A stretch of DNA of 64,000 nt from Ooceraea biroi (Eukaryota; Arthropoda; Insecta; Hymenoptera; Formicidae). Positions 45,125 to 56,176 of this stretch are shown piece by piece. Made by a program: the position numbers and the translations under genes. The notes beneath the pieces were generated by a model that made no database searches, was not told the origin of the DNA, and was given only the letters and a program-made list of their open reading frames with translations. Location: assembly GCF_003672135.1 (NCBI RefSeq), contig NC_039514.1, positions 9,661,787-9,725,786 on the forward strand, read 5' to 3'. The stretch's first letter is position 1. Every line of letters begins with the position of its first letter.

Positions 45125-46613
45125 GTGAGTACGAACGCACGTTTCTCCCCACGATTCATTTTGATGCCTCCCGCGTCTCTACCAACCCGGTTTTCCACCC
45201 CCGGCGAGAACGCGCGCGCATTCGGACGGGTGGCGGGAACTTTTGGTTGCGGATTATCGGTTTAAGAGCGGAAGGGGGACGGAGAAAATGGTTTATTTCG
45301 TGGTCTAGGATCGATTGGGAGTGGAGGGGGAACGAGAGGGTGAAGGCTCTTCGTCGATCTCTCGGGAAAACCTCGTATTTAATTAGCCGGACGATGCTCC
45401 ATGATTAATTACTGTGAAACCAAGCATAATTTCCCGATTAATTGTGACTCGCGACGGGGAGTCGAATGAGAGGATAAAACTTCGAATAAACCGCGAGGTC
45501 GAGTTTTTCGTCGTTGCTGGACAACGTTGCTGTAAATCTCATTTCGTTTCCCGCTGTGGCAGTGTTTCACTCGCGGTGCGGTCCTTTCGTTCCGGTCCCT
45601 CGGACCGCTTTATTTGCCGTTTTGCGGACGTCCGTAAAGTGTCCGCCTGTCCCGTGAAGCGCGGCCGAGATTTCCGCCTTGTGGATCGTGTAAATGTGAG
45701 CCTAAAAATTTGGCCGCGCGCGTGTTTCACGCGGCGGACGATCGCGGCTCCCATTACTGCTATTGATCGTCGCTTCGAAATACCCTGTCGTCGTGAATCA
45801 TTGAACGCCACTGATCGACATGCTTCTCTCTCTTTCTCTCTCTCTCTCTGTTTCTCCCTTTCCCGTTCTTTTCCTGCCGTTGCACGCGTGCGAGAAGAAA
45901 AAGTCTCGGAAAAAGGGCGACGAGGGAGGAAGGCGCACGGGCCGCAGAAGAAGGAAGAGCCGGCTCAGAGAGCAGCGGGTCGCGGGGGTGGGGAAGGGAG
46001 TAGACGTATTTTTAAACGGAGGCAGGCACCCGATCTCCTATACTTAGGCCCCGCGTTGTCTTGCGACGACGACGAGAATAGTGTGGTCGCGTCCCGTTTC
46101 TCCTGGTCCGGTAAAAGACAATCGCTCGTCCATCCGCCTGTTCAATCGTAAGAGATTCAGGAAGGGGTCGATCGTGGGTCTGCACCCTTGATGCCATTTG
46201 CCTCTTCCACGATTCTCGTCTGCGACGCGTCGAAATTTCGTCATTCGAGCGCTCTCGACATCCACTTGTAAAATTTCATCGTCGCGATTCCTCCCCCGCG
46301 ATCTCTTCGTCCCTCAGATGAGACGCGAACTCTGGAGCGTCGCGACGCGGCCGGTTTTTGGACCGATGCCTGATCGGCGACTCACGAGCAATCCGAAGAC
46401 TTCGACCGACCAGCACTACCGAGTGACGTATATACGTATTTTCGACTTGGCACCTTCCCTTCCCGCGCGCCGCCGCCCGTCTCCTTTTTTTTACTATCTT
46501 GGATTAATATCGACAGACGTTGAACTCTCGGCGAAAAGATACGAGAGGAAGAGATCTCGGTGCGGCAATCACGGCCGCTTTGAGTGAACGATTAATCAAA
46601 CTCTTTCGGAAAT

Positions 46614-46636
46614 GGAGAGAGAGAGAGAGAGAGAGA
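46614..46636. repeat. (GA)n microsatellite
   Basis: A pure GA dinucleotide run in intron-like sequence. Confidence 0.9.
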
Positions 46637-49600
46637 AATTCATTATCCGTACCATGTATTATTACTCTCAATTAACTGCACAAATGAATAACGACAATTA
46701 AGATACATTACTATGTATCCCCCCTCTTTATGAGTACGCGATAAAGATAGCCCGATAAGAATGAATCTCTCGTAGACTGCGAACACAGGAGAGGGAGAAC
46801 AATGCATTCTCGCGTTTTCCGCTCGCGAATTTACGCGCGTGCACCTCCCGTTGTATTTCGGGGACCGATCGAGTTTCGATGTCGGCCCCGGCGTTCCTCC
46901 GTTAATCCGTTGCTGCGCCGACGGTTGTTATCGCACGCCCCGTATGTTTACGGGCGTCCCGGCGCCTGAGAGACTCGCGACCGGATAATATCGGCGGCGA
47001 TTCCCGGCATCTCGTCCCGCACCTCTGTTGCGCGCTTTCATTGTTGCGCCGCCGGCGACGGTGGCGGCAGCGGCTTTGTGCCACCTCCTCTTCTTCGTCT
47101 TCGTCTTTTTCGTCTTCGTGGCCCTCTTCTCGCGAAGTGGGAGGCGGCCGCGACCCGAGACGGCCTCAATTAGCCGCTGCCATTTGTACGCGCGTCCAAA
47201 CTTTACGCACGCGGTTTGCCGGACCACTTGGAGGCGGGCGGAGGGTATTTATCGCGTAATGAAGCGCAGGGTGGTCGTTAATGTCAAAGTTGGAGAGATG
47301 GTTATCGAGTAACCGATAACTGCCCACCTCTGCCTCCGTTTCTTTGCACATTTCTTTCCCCGCAAACCGCGCGGAGAAAATCGCCACGTCACCGTTGTGT
47401 GTATGTGTGTCGCGGTGACGTGTGTGACTGGGAGGAGCCTGAATTTATCAGTGCAGAATTTATCGGACCGAATAATTCAGTTGTGTCTTGCATGGTAGAA
47501 TTGCGTTAGAAAGTTGACATATCGCGTTATTTTGGAGCTTGCTTCTTGCGGAATGTGGAATCGATCTTGAGGTAGCCAAATTGTGGTACCTCCCAATCTC
47601 GGCGTTTAATTCGCGATTCCCCCGCGTATGATTCTCTTTTCACATAGAGGAGGAGAGCAGGGGATTTGCCCCTGACCGAGGTTCGACCTTTTCCATCTTC
47701 GTTTCCGAGAGTTCGTGAGAACCCTCCTCCCTACCTATTTCCTTGAACCTTCGTATCGCGTGAACCAACAGCGAGGACGTACATATGCGACTCGCACGAC
47801 TCGTTTTACCTGGAACTCGTGTTTCATTAACTGTCGGAATATGAAGCCATCATAATTGAAAAACTGTACTTTTCCATTCCAAATTAAATGTATAAATTTT
47901 TTCAGACTTTTATTTTAGAATTTCTTTTAGAATTTGATTAACCATGTATGGATAATGAAATTTCTTTAAATTATTGTCCGTTTCTCGTTGTAGATATCAC
48001 CTAATTTTTGGAAACTTCACTCGCGATGCCAGTTATCTCGATACCAAGTGAGCGCAATCGATACGCTACCGAATTTAACCGAGCAGTTTCACACACTGAG
48101 GCCGATGTCCGCGCCCGCTCTTTTTTCCCCACCCTCCTATCCTCCACTCACCCTCTCGTATTCGCGCAGCTTCTTCACCGTCCGCTTCTCTCTCCCTCTC
48201 TGTTCGTCTCTCTGTCTTTCGTCCCTCTCGATTTCCCGACACTGACCTCTCCAATTTTCAAATTACGTTGCCTTCAGCAAGGTTGCGGCCGACAGGAGGG
48301 AGAGAGGCTTTAAACTGTCTATATTCACCCTATCGCAACGTCGGATTTCTCTCCCCCTAACCGCACGCACACGAATACATGCACGCACTCACGTACGCGT
48401 GCGCTTGCGAATTTGCGATCTTTACGAGCGCGTGGGTGCGCACCCTCGTTGGCTCCGGACATATACAGGATGTCCCGGAACTAGCGAACCGCCGCCTTTC
48501 ATCTTTGGTTTCCTTGACCAATCTGAAATCGATCTTCTCTCGCGAGAGAATGTTGAGGAAGGTTGAGGTTATCGTTTATCGAAAATTTTCTTCCCCGGCT
48601 TTGGATCGCAATCATTCAGTAAATCGCAAATCACTAATCTGCTATTTTCATGCAAGGTTCGCTGAAAATTGGACTTGGAGGAATATCGCTTTAGTAATTG
48701 GAGATCTGAACAAATTCGCGAATGAGAACCGCGAGGAATGACCGTAACGGGTTTAATCTTATGCTTAATCGCGGGTACAAAACCCATCGGTCACTTTGCA
48801 ACCCCTGTCGGAGATTGCAACGGTTCTAAGGGGAAGTCGTACGAGCGTCGATCCGATTTGGAACTCTCACAAAGTTACGACCCTTACTAAAAGCTGAATA
48901 TTTAACCCTTTCAAATGCACGCGGTTTTCCGCCCGCGTCCGTTCGTGATCAAAGTGTTTTCGCATTCGGCGATTGAAGAAGGCCAATACCTAAAGTGGTA
49001 ACGTTGCTCGATACGTTCATCCAACTTCCGGAACATCCCTTCTTGACGAAGTTGTCATAACTTTGTAATCGTACGGATCGTGCGATATACGCTCGAATAA
49101 CTCCGCTTAAAATCTCTTGCGTGTGCACGTGTGTGAATCATGTTTTGAAGATCAGATAAAATCCACTTTCCGCTTCCGGCACACGCACACACTGCACACG
49201 CGCGCGTGTACGATGGTATCTTTCATGCCTGCTGGTATCCACGTGTGAGCGGTCATAGACGTCGATCGGTACATGCATTCGCCACGAAATCGCCAGATTA
49301 TTGGCCATCGTACAGTTATCGGCTCCTGCGCGAATCCGTGAGCTTGCGATTGAAATAACTCATCACACTGGAACGCTTTCCTCTGAATCTGTTACTTTCT
49401 TTTTCTTTCCAAATCGGCACTGAATTTCATTACACCGCCCGGTATTCTGGCCAATGTCGAGCTTCTCTTGAGTACCGATAAAAAAAGAAATAAAAGCAGA
49501 GAAAAGAAAGAATTCCACATCGCAAAAGTAAAGTATCGATACTTCGAACGATAGCGATGCAAGTCGAGCGAGCGCAACACCTCGAATACAGATATCGGCT

Positions 49601-52415
49601 AGCCGCTTCGCGTGTGTGTGGAAATGCACGCACGCACGCATGCACGCACATACACTGCTGTTTTCGGAGCTCGTGTTTCCCGCGGTGTACTCTGTCTGCC
49701 TCGTCGATGCGGTCATTCATCGCCTTCCTTCTTCTTTCCAAGCGAGTTTCGCACGTCTCGTGTTACGCGGCAACGAGCACGCCGATGGTGGTGGCGGCGG
49801 TGGTTGCGCAGGGGAGGAGGTAGGAAGGGCGATTTCTGCGAGTTAACGTGTCTATCGGCTTACGTGGCGGCGTGCTCAAATACCGGGCTGCGTTGTTGCG
49901 ACACTCGGACCGGGACTGATAGATTTACCATCGCGAGATCATTGGCCTGCCTACGCGCGACCGCGCCCGACTTTATCACGTTTTTCCTCCTGCTTCCCTC
50001 CGGTCAGCCGGCCGCATCCAAAATGCGGTGCACCGATTTCTTCTTGTTTCGTGTAGGAAATATTCGTGGGCGCTCACTTATTGTTACGATTCAGGATCGT
50101 AAAAGAATGTGATCGTAGACGTCATGGCTCGCGAAGACGATGTGTCCCCGTCATGTTCGTTAGGGTTTGCAGTTTCTTTTCCAGACTAGGGGGATGAAAA
50201 TATTATAAGCGGGTGTTCTTGGAAATTAGCGTGAATTTGCGTCACGCCGTGCGGGGGTGGATCCAAACGACGTTACGGGCAACATGGGACGTGAAAAGTG
50301 GAGCCACATCCCAGCGCGCGTCCTTCCCTTTAATCCATTCCTCACTTCGAACGTATACGCGTTGGCGAACCCGCCCTCCTGCACTCCCTCGTGCCGTTCT
50401 CCGTGCAGTTCTCTAAATAGAAAAAAGAAGTGCAGGATTGAATTAAGAACGTCGATTCGCACGGACGTCGTCGGAGATTTGAAGGGGGCTGCTCACGTTG
50501 AGAGCGGCGGCCGATACGTAAGCGTGCCCTTTGAAATTTTGCGACGCTATATACACGTATCGCCGTTTGGTGAGTAGCGTCTTTCAGTGGCGTCGGAGCG
50601 GCATTTGGCCCTTTGGAAGTGTCGCATCTTTTTTCTCCTTTCTTTCAAAATGATTTTGCCGAGAGATAAAACGTGAAGAGACACCGAGGGAGACAGTTGG
50701 CTGGGGGAGGGTGGGTGGCGGCATCGTGGTCGGATAATCGCGAGGTAGCCGCAAAGCGACATTTTGGCGGTAGGACGAAATTTTTTTCCCCCTTTCTTCT
50801 TTTTTTTTCTTTTTCTCCGAGAACACTCGAGAGGGAAAGCGATGAAGCGGTTAAAAGAGCGTAAACTCCAGTCGTGTTTATGGCCTTTCATAACGGCATT
50901 CACGTCAGTATTTATTTTTCCAGCGGAGCCGATTGCTCGTCGATATTCCTAATCACACGCCCGTGAACGGAATTTTGTATAAAAATTGTTTCTGAAAATT
51001 CCAGGGAAAGATTGTCACTGTACCTCTCCTTTATTGAACCGAAGAGAGGGAGGAGAACGAGGGAAAACTATTTTCAACACGTGAATTAAAGAATCCTACT
51101 AATTTTCCTCATTTACGTTTCAAGTTTCAATCGCTGTCTGTCGTCTGCACAATCTCACGCAATGAAATTTCATCAAGAACATTTTCCCAAGTTTTCTTCG
51201 TTAAAAATTATTTTTATTCCCTCCTCGGTTAATGGCGAGAATAAAGAAGGCACTTTCGGCGTTCAGTTTTATCGCGTGAGTCATGGCTTATCTAAAGATT
51301 AGCGATCCCCAAAAGGATATCTTGCGATAGAGAGGATCTAAGGGCGACAGACGATAAGGAATCATACGACGTTCAGCTAGAAATTTCGGTATCCACAAGA
51401 CGCTTCCAGTTTCCGAATGCGTCGAGGTCCTCCGCCGAAGGGTTGCTTACCTCCCTTCGGCGTCCCTCTGCGTCCCTCTCGCGTACCCTTCGACTGCAGT
51501 ACCGGTCCCCTTCGGCGACGCGCGTCGTTCCCCGATTCGACGTGGGCAACGAAGGGCGAAGGGTGAGATGCTTGCCGCGCGCCGAATATCGCGTATCCAC
51601 CTTCAAGATGGCGTCCTACCGACCTACCCGGATACCTTTTCGCCCAGGGCGCGAGCTACAGGGAAGCTCTCTCTCTCTCTCTCGCACGCGCTCTCATTTT
51701 CTCTCTTTCTCTCCTCACGAAGGGCCGTCCACCCTCGCCCTTCGCGCGCCCTTCCCTGTCTGCCATCGCGCGGCTATCGACTGCAGCGCCTCCGGGAGGA
51801 AGCGCCAGGGCATTCATCCCTACGCCCTGCGCTTCTCCGCGCTCGCTCTTTCGCCCTCTCCCTCTCTCCTTCACGTCCACGACTAAACGCGCCCAATCCG
51901 CGCACACGAAAAGGGCCGACTGTTCGTTCTGCGTTTACATCGAGGGAATCTCAGGAGGAAGTTTCGACTGTCTCAACTACTGTCTCCCTCTGAAAACGAA
52001 ACCTGAAGGCCGAGACGATCGAAACCACAATTAAAACGAATTTGACGTCGAGAGAATCGGTACTTTACAGGGCGATTTTACGTAGAGTTCGCGTGCGCCC
52101 TTTTCGATGTAAGACCTTTTCATTGTCTGCCCAGCATCCCCCGTGATCCCTCTCGTCACTCTCTGGACATCACGTGTACATATGGAGGGATGACTGAGCA
52201 AGGTCCTTCCCGCTAGACGAAGGATCACACGCTCGCTCGTTCGTTCTCCCTTTTCTCCCTCACCGTTTTCCCCCTGCCGACCCCTTTCCCCGCTCGCGGG
52301 CTCGCATGGAAGGTAGACCAGCCAGTCGGTCGGCGGTTGCTCCACCCCCGTGCGACACGATCAATACGCGACTCTCCTCTCTTTCTCTCTCCCCCTCTCG
52401 TTCTCTTCCACTCTC

Positions 52416-52418
<3 letters not shown>

Positions 52419-52453
<35 letters not shown>
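52419..52453. repeat. (CT)n microsatellite
   Basis: An uninterrupted CT run of about 17 units within the larger pyrimidine-rich block at 51.65-53.1 kb. Confidence 0.92.
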
Positions 52454-52456
<3 letters not shown>

Positions 52457-54021
52457 TTCGTTGTCCTCTCTGTCTCACACACGTATTCTCTTTCTGTCTC
52501 TTGCTGCCCGTCTCGCATCTATACATCGCGTTCTCGCTTCGTTCGCGGCTCCGTAGTCAGCAGCAGCAGCAGCCAGCAACCAGCAACTGGCAGAAGCGCG
52601 CTCGACTGGCTGTTCGTTTCGAAGCGGTCTTTCTGTTGCTATGCCGGTTCCCTTGGCCCCCTCCGCTCGCGCTCTTTCTCTCTTGTCCTCTCTTCGTCTC
52701 TCACTGTCGTTCACCCCTGTCCTCCACCTCCATCCCTCCCTCCCTCTCTCCCTCGTCCTGCCACGCTCCAGCGTGCCCCCCTTCCTGGCGAGAACGCTCC
52801 TTCCTGCGCCGACATCGTCCCGCAGGATAGCTCCCGACACGTCCCGCCGCTCCGTCGTCTTCGCGAAAAAGAGAAAGGGAGAGAAAGAGAGAATTCTTTC
52901 TTATTCTTATTCCTTTTTTTTTTGGCAACGTCCTGCACCTGCCTACTACTACCTGAGGTCTTCGTCTACTTTCGGTTCCCCGATTCTGTCCGAGATTCTT
53001 TTTCTCTTCGGACAGGCGGCCGAGTCTCTCATCTCTCAAGTCTTTCTTACTTCTCGCTCTCGAGTCGCAGGGACTTTTGTCCGTCTCCCCCCCTCTCTCT
53101 CTCTCAACTCATGCACGCGCTTCGCCCCTCTCGCGAATGTTATTACTCGCGCGATCCATATGTTTTTCGGACGATCCGGTTTCGGGCTCGGATCACGAAA
53201 ACCGCAGGGATACCTCATTTGGGAGACTTATTTTTGCCGTTGCCACTCGACAGATTCTTAGGATCATCGCAACAGTTTACGAAACCACCGTTGTGAAAGC
53301 GATAAAAAGAGCGTCCTTTGGAAATCTAAGAACTCTTTCTAACGAACGTCGCGAACGCGTCGCGATCGATCTGATGGATCTTTAGGAGCGGATAGATCTT
53401 TTTAAGCGCCATGCAAACGGCGCGTGCTAACCGGTCAAAGTCCTCGCTAATGCGAGGGAGGGGAAGGAGGAAGCACGGATTTCGTCACCTATTGATTGAT
53501 AAGTGTCCCGGCCAATCACGCTCGCCGAATCGCACGTCGAGCGAAGAAGTGGCCTCGTCGCCGACCCATCTTACTGTTCGTTCAGCTCGTACGCGTGATC
53601 TTTTCAACGCACGTACGCACGCACGCACGCATATGAGGAGGAAACACAGGGGAGATAAAAGAAGCGCGGGTGGAACGACCATGGTCCGAGTCGCTTGTTC
53701 GTTCGCGATCAAACGCGCGCTCGAAATAACGTATAATTTCCGCGGTAAACACCTGTTTATCGATTAAACATCCGCGCCGTTCATTGCGCGCTGGCCGGCC
53801 GGCTGTCGAAAAACTCCAACCTACACCGAAGGGTGAACGGCCTTCGGAGTCCCTCAAGTGGATTTTTTTCTCTTCCTTTAAAGCCGATGTGCCGCGTCGC
53901 GTTTTGCGATTCCGCGCGGGTGCTCCAAAGTCCAAGACGAATCGACGATCGCGCCGTTGCTCGCGCCTATTCTTTTGGTTGCGATTCCGCACGATCACGA
54001 AGGAATTGGTTTATGAATATA

Positions 54022-54445
54022 TACAGGGTGTTTCCTAAGTAAGTAGACAAACTTAAGGAGGATATTCCTTGGCTTATTTTAAGAAGAAAAGGTCATATAA
54101 ACATATGTCCTAAACTGCTTTGTTTTCCAAAAAAAGTACATCACTGTTTTCGTTCACTTTTCGTTTATTATAGAACAGTTTGTGTTATTGCAAATGAAAC
54201 AAATGAAAAACAATAGTAACCAAAAAGAAAAATTATAACGAAAAAGAAAATAGTAACTAAAAAGAAAAATAATAACATCACAGTAACTGCTGAAAATGTC
54301 CACCTGCAGCCATGATACTGCAGTGCTGTACTTTTTTTGGAAAACAAAGCAGTTTAGGACATATGTTTATATGACCTTTTCTTCTTAAAATAAGCCAAGG
54401 AATATCCTCCTTAAGTTTGTCTACTTACTTAGGAAACACCCTGTA
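54022..54445. mobile_element. ~425-bp TIR element, copy B (TACAGGGTGTTTCC family)
   Basis: It is practically identical to copy A at 18757-19181, including the non-palindromic central part. The only differences I see are a base or so in the T run near 54331. TA duplications flank it (54020-54021 and 54446-54447). It is non-coding, and the near identity implies recent movement or gene conversion. The complete mariner begins 444 bp downstream but has unrelated ends, so that mariner is not the obvious source of its transposase. Confidence 0.92.
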
Positions 54446-54888
54446 TATTTAATCAAGCGACATATTTTATTGATGCTCCCTTCGACTAAAATTGTGATGT
54501 TTGTGCATATGTAGATGTAACACGCAGCGTCCTTTCGTACTCGCGTGAACCGCTCGCGGTCCGCGTCCTGGCGCGAGAAAGCGAAGTCTCTCGCATCAAT
54601 CCGCTGCGCTGTGAAATGCGAGTGATTAGAGACGCGCCGATGAACAGAGACAAAGCGGGTGAAATCTTGAAGCGCGCGGCTCACGCGCGACCAACTCGCT
54701 TCTCGGCTTCGCCAGCTCGATCGAGCAGCAGGACTAACATCTCTCGAACAAAGTCTCAAACATCCGCGCTAATTTTTAATTTTTACCGTCGTTGCGTTTC
54801 AGTTTAACGGAGAGAAGAGCGTATATACAAACAGGAAAAAGCAAAAAAGAAAGAAAAATTTAGAAACGACCGCAATTGGGTGGAAATA

Positions 54889-56174
54889 TTGGGTCATTAA
54901 GTATGAAACTTTACAAATGTAAAAGCGCCATCTTTAACATTTGTTATCTCAAATTTGGCGCCAGACGTCAGTATCAGGTTAGGTTAGTGTGATAGATGTA
55001 TGTTCGCTCTTCAAATGTCATATTTGTTTGTTCAAATATCTTCATTAGTTTTATTGGTGGATTCTTTTTTATAGAACTATGGAAAAGTCCAAAATTCGTG
55101 TGATTTATGAATATGAGTTCCGCCGTGGAACCACAGTGTCGGAGACGGCTCGTAATACCAACGCTGTATTTGGTGAAGGTTCAACTACTAAAGCAACGGT
55201 GGGCAATTGGTTCAAAAACTTCAGAGATGGTGATTTCAGCCTCGCTAATGAGCCACGTGGAAGACCAAAGACGAAGGTGGATAATGATCACTTGAGAGCC
55301 GTAGTAGAGTCCGATCCATCTCAAAGTACACGTGAATTGGCATCGATATTCAATGTTTCCATACCCACCATATTGGTTCATTTAGCTGCAATTGGTAAGA
55401 TAAAGAAGTTGGACAAATGGGTCCCGCACAAATTGACCGATGCGCAGCAGGCGCAACGTCTAGAAGCTTCCCTTTCTTTGCTTTCCCGTCACAAAAATGA
55501 ATCTTTTTTTAATCGAATTGTGACCTGCGATGAAAAGTGGATACTCTACGACAATCGTAAACGCTCACATCAGTGGTTGAACGCTGATGAACCACCGAGA
55601 CGTCACGCGAAACCCAACATTACACAGAAGAAGCTTATGGTGACTGTTTGGTGGTCCAGGTCAGGTGTTATCTACTACAACTTTATGAAACCTGGTACAT
55701 CGATAACGGCTGAAGTATATTGCAAGCAACTGGACGAAATGATGCAACAACTTGCTATTAAACAACCGAAATTGGTCAATCGGTCAATGCCAATGCTGTT
55801 GCATGATAATGCTCGACCGCGCACTGCACGACTGACCGTGGCAAAGCTACGGGAGTTGGAATTGGAAACTCTCCGTCATCCACCATATTCACCAGATCTA
55901 TCACCTACCGACTATCACTTCTTCCGGAATTTGGACAACTTGTTGGTGGGAAAATTGTTCAATTCTCAACAGGCAGTCGAAACAGCCTTCCGCGACTTCA
56001 TCGATTCCCGTACTCCTGGCTTCTATAGTAGAGGCATAGGCCAACTACCACTAAAATGGCAGAAGTGTGTAGATAACATGGGCGCATACTTGGATTGAAA
56101 ATAAATCATGTCCATGTGCCAAAAAATGCAAAAGTTTATGTTCTATTTGTAAAGTTTCATACTTAATGACCCAA
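54889..56174 (+). mobile_element. Complete mariner transposon
   Basis: The element is 1286 bp, the normal mariner size. Perfect 30-bp inverted ends begin TTGGGTCATTAAGTATGAAA, and a TA target duplication lies at 54887-54888 and 56175-56176. It contains one uninterrupted transposase gene with a 190-bp leader and a 76-bp tail. Perfect ends plus an intact gene make it a candidate for an active or very recently active copy. Confidence 0.95.
55079..56098 (+). CDS. Mariner transposase, DD34D, intact
   Basis: The single-exon product is 339 aa (usual length about 345). The N-terminal helix-turn-helix DNA-binding region (about 5-110: VIYEYEFRRGTTVSETARN, WFKNFRDGDFSL, ELASIFNVSIPTI) is followed by the WVPHKLT linker (114-120). 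The catalytic domain has Asp151 in TCDEKWI, Asp243 in LLHDNARPRTA and Asp278 in YSPDLSPTDYHFF, with exactly 34 residues between the second and third Asp, the hallmark of mariner. HDNARPRTA departs slightly from the usual HDNARPHTA. The enzyme excises and inserts the element at TA dinucleotides by cut and paste. I see no stop, frameshift or missing motif, so it is potentially functional. Among close animal relatives are mariner copies of the type fused in primate SETMAR. Confidence 0.95.
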   Translation: MEKSKIRVIYEYEFRRGTTVSETARNTNAVFGEGSTTKATVGNWFKNFRDGDFSLANEPRGRPKTKVDNDHLRAVVESDPSQSTRELASIFNVSIPTILVHLAAIGKIKKLDKWVPHKLTDAQQAQRLEASLSLLSRHKNESFFNRIVTCDEKWILYDNRKRSHQWLNADEPPRRHAKPNITQKKLMVTVWWSRSGVIYYNFMKPGTSITAEVYCKQLDEMMQQLAIKQPKLVNRSMPMLLHDNARPRTARLTVAKLRELELETLRHPPYSPDLSPTDYHFFRNLDNLLVGKLFNSQQAVETAFRDFIDSRTPGFYSRGIGQLPLKWQKCVDNMGAYLD

Positions 56175-56176
56175 TA

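Larger units (their letters stand above)
45125..54019 (+). other. Long probable intron with pyrimidine-rich tracts
   Basis: It follows the GTGAGT donor of the exon at 44974. It contains (GA)n at 46614-46636, (CT)n at 52419-52453, a CAG run at 52557-52574, and a 1.5-kb strongly pyrimidine-rich block (about 51650-53110) whose long open frames come from Ser/Leu/Pro-type codons of CT-rich DNA. A lone TATACAGGATGTCCCGGAAC near 48467 looks like one transposon end. I see no reliable exon. Confidence 0.45.

Noticed and set aside
44369..45198. Minus-strand frames of 145-194 codons opposite the orphan exon
   Set aside because: Shadows of the purine-rich plus strand, made of Phe/Leu/Ser/Pro runs; the plus-strand exon has the better start and donor.
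52306..53296. Overlapping plus-strand frames up to 319 codons (Ser/Leu/Pro-rich)
   Set aside because: They follow from stop-poor CT-rich sequence; three frames are open at the same time and none has protein-like complexity.
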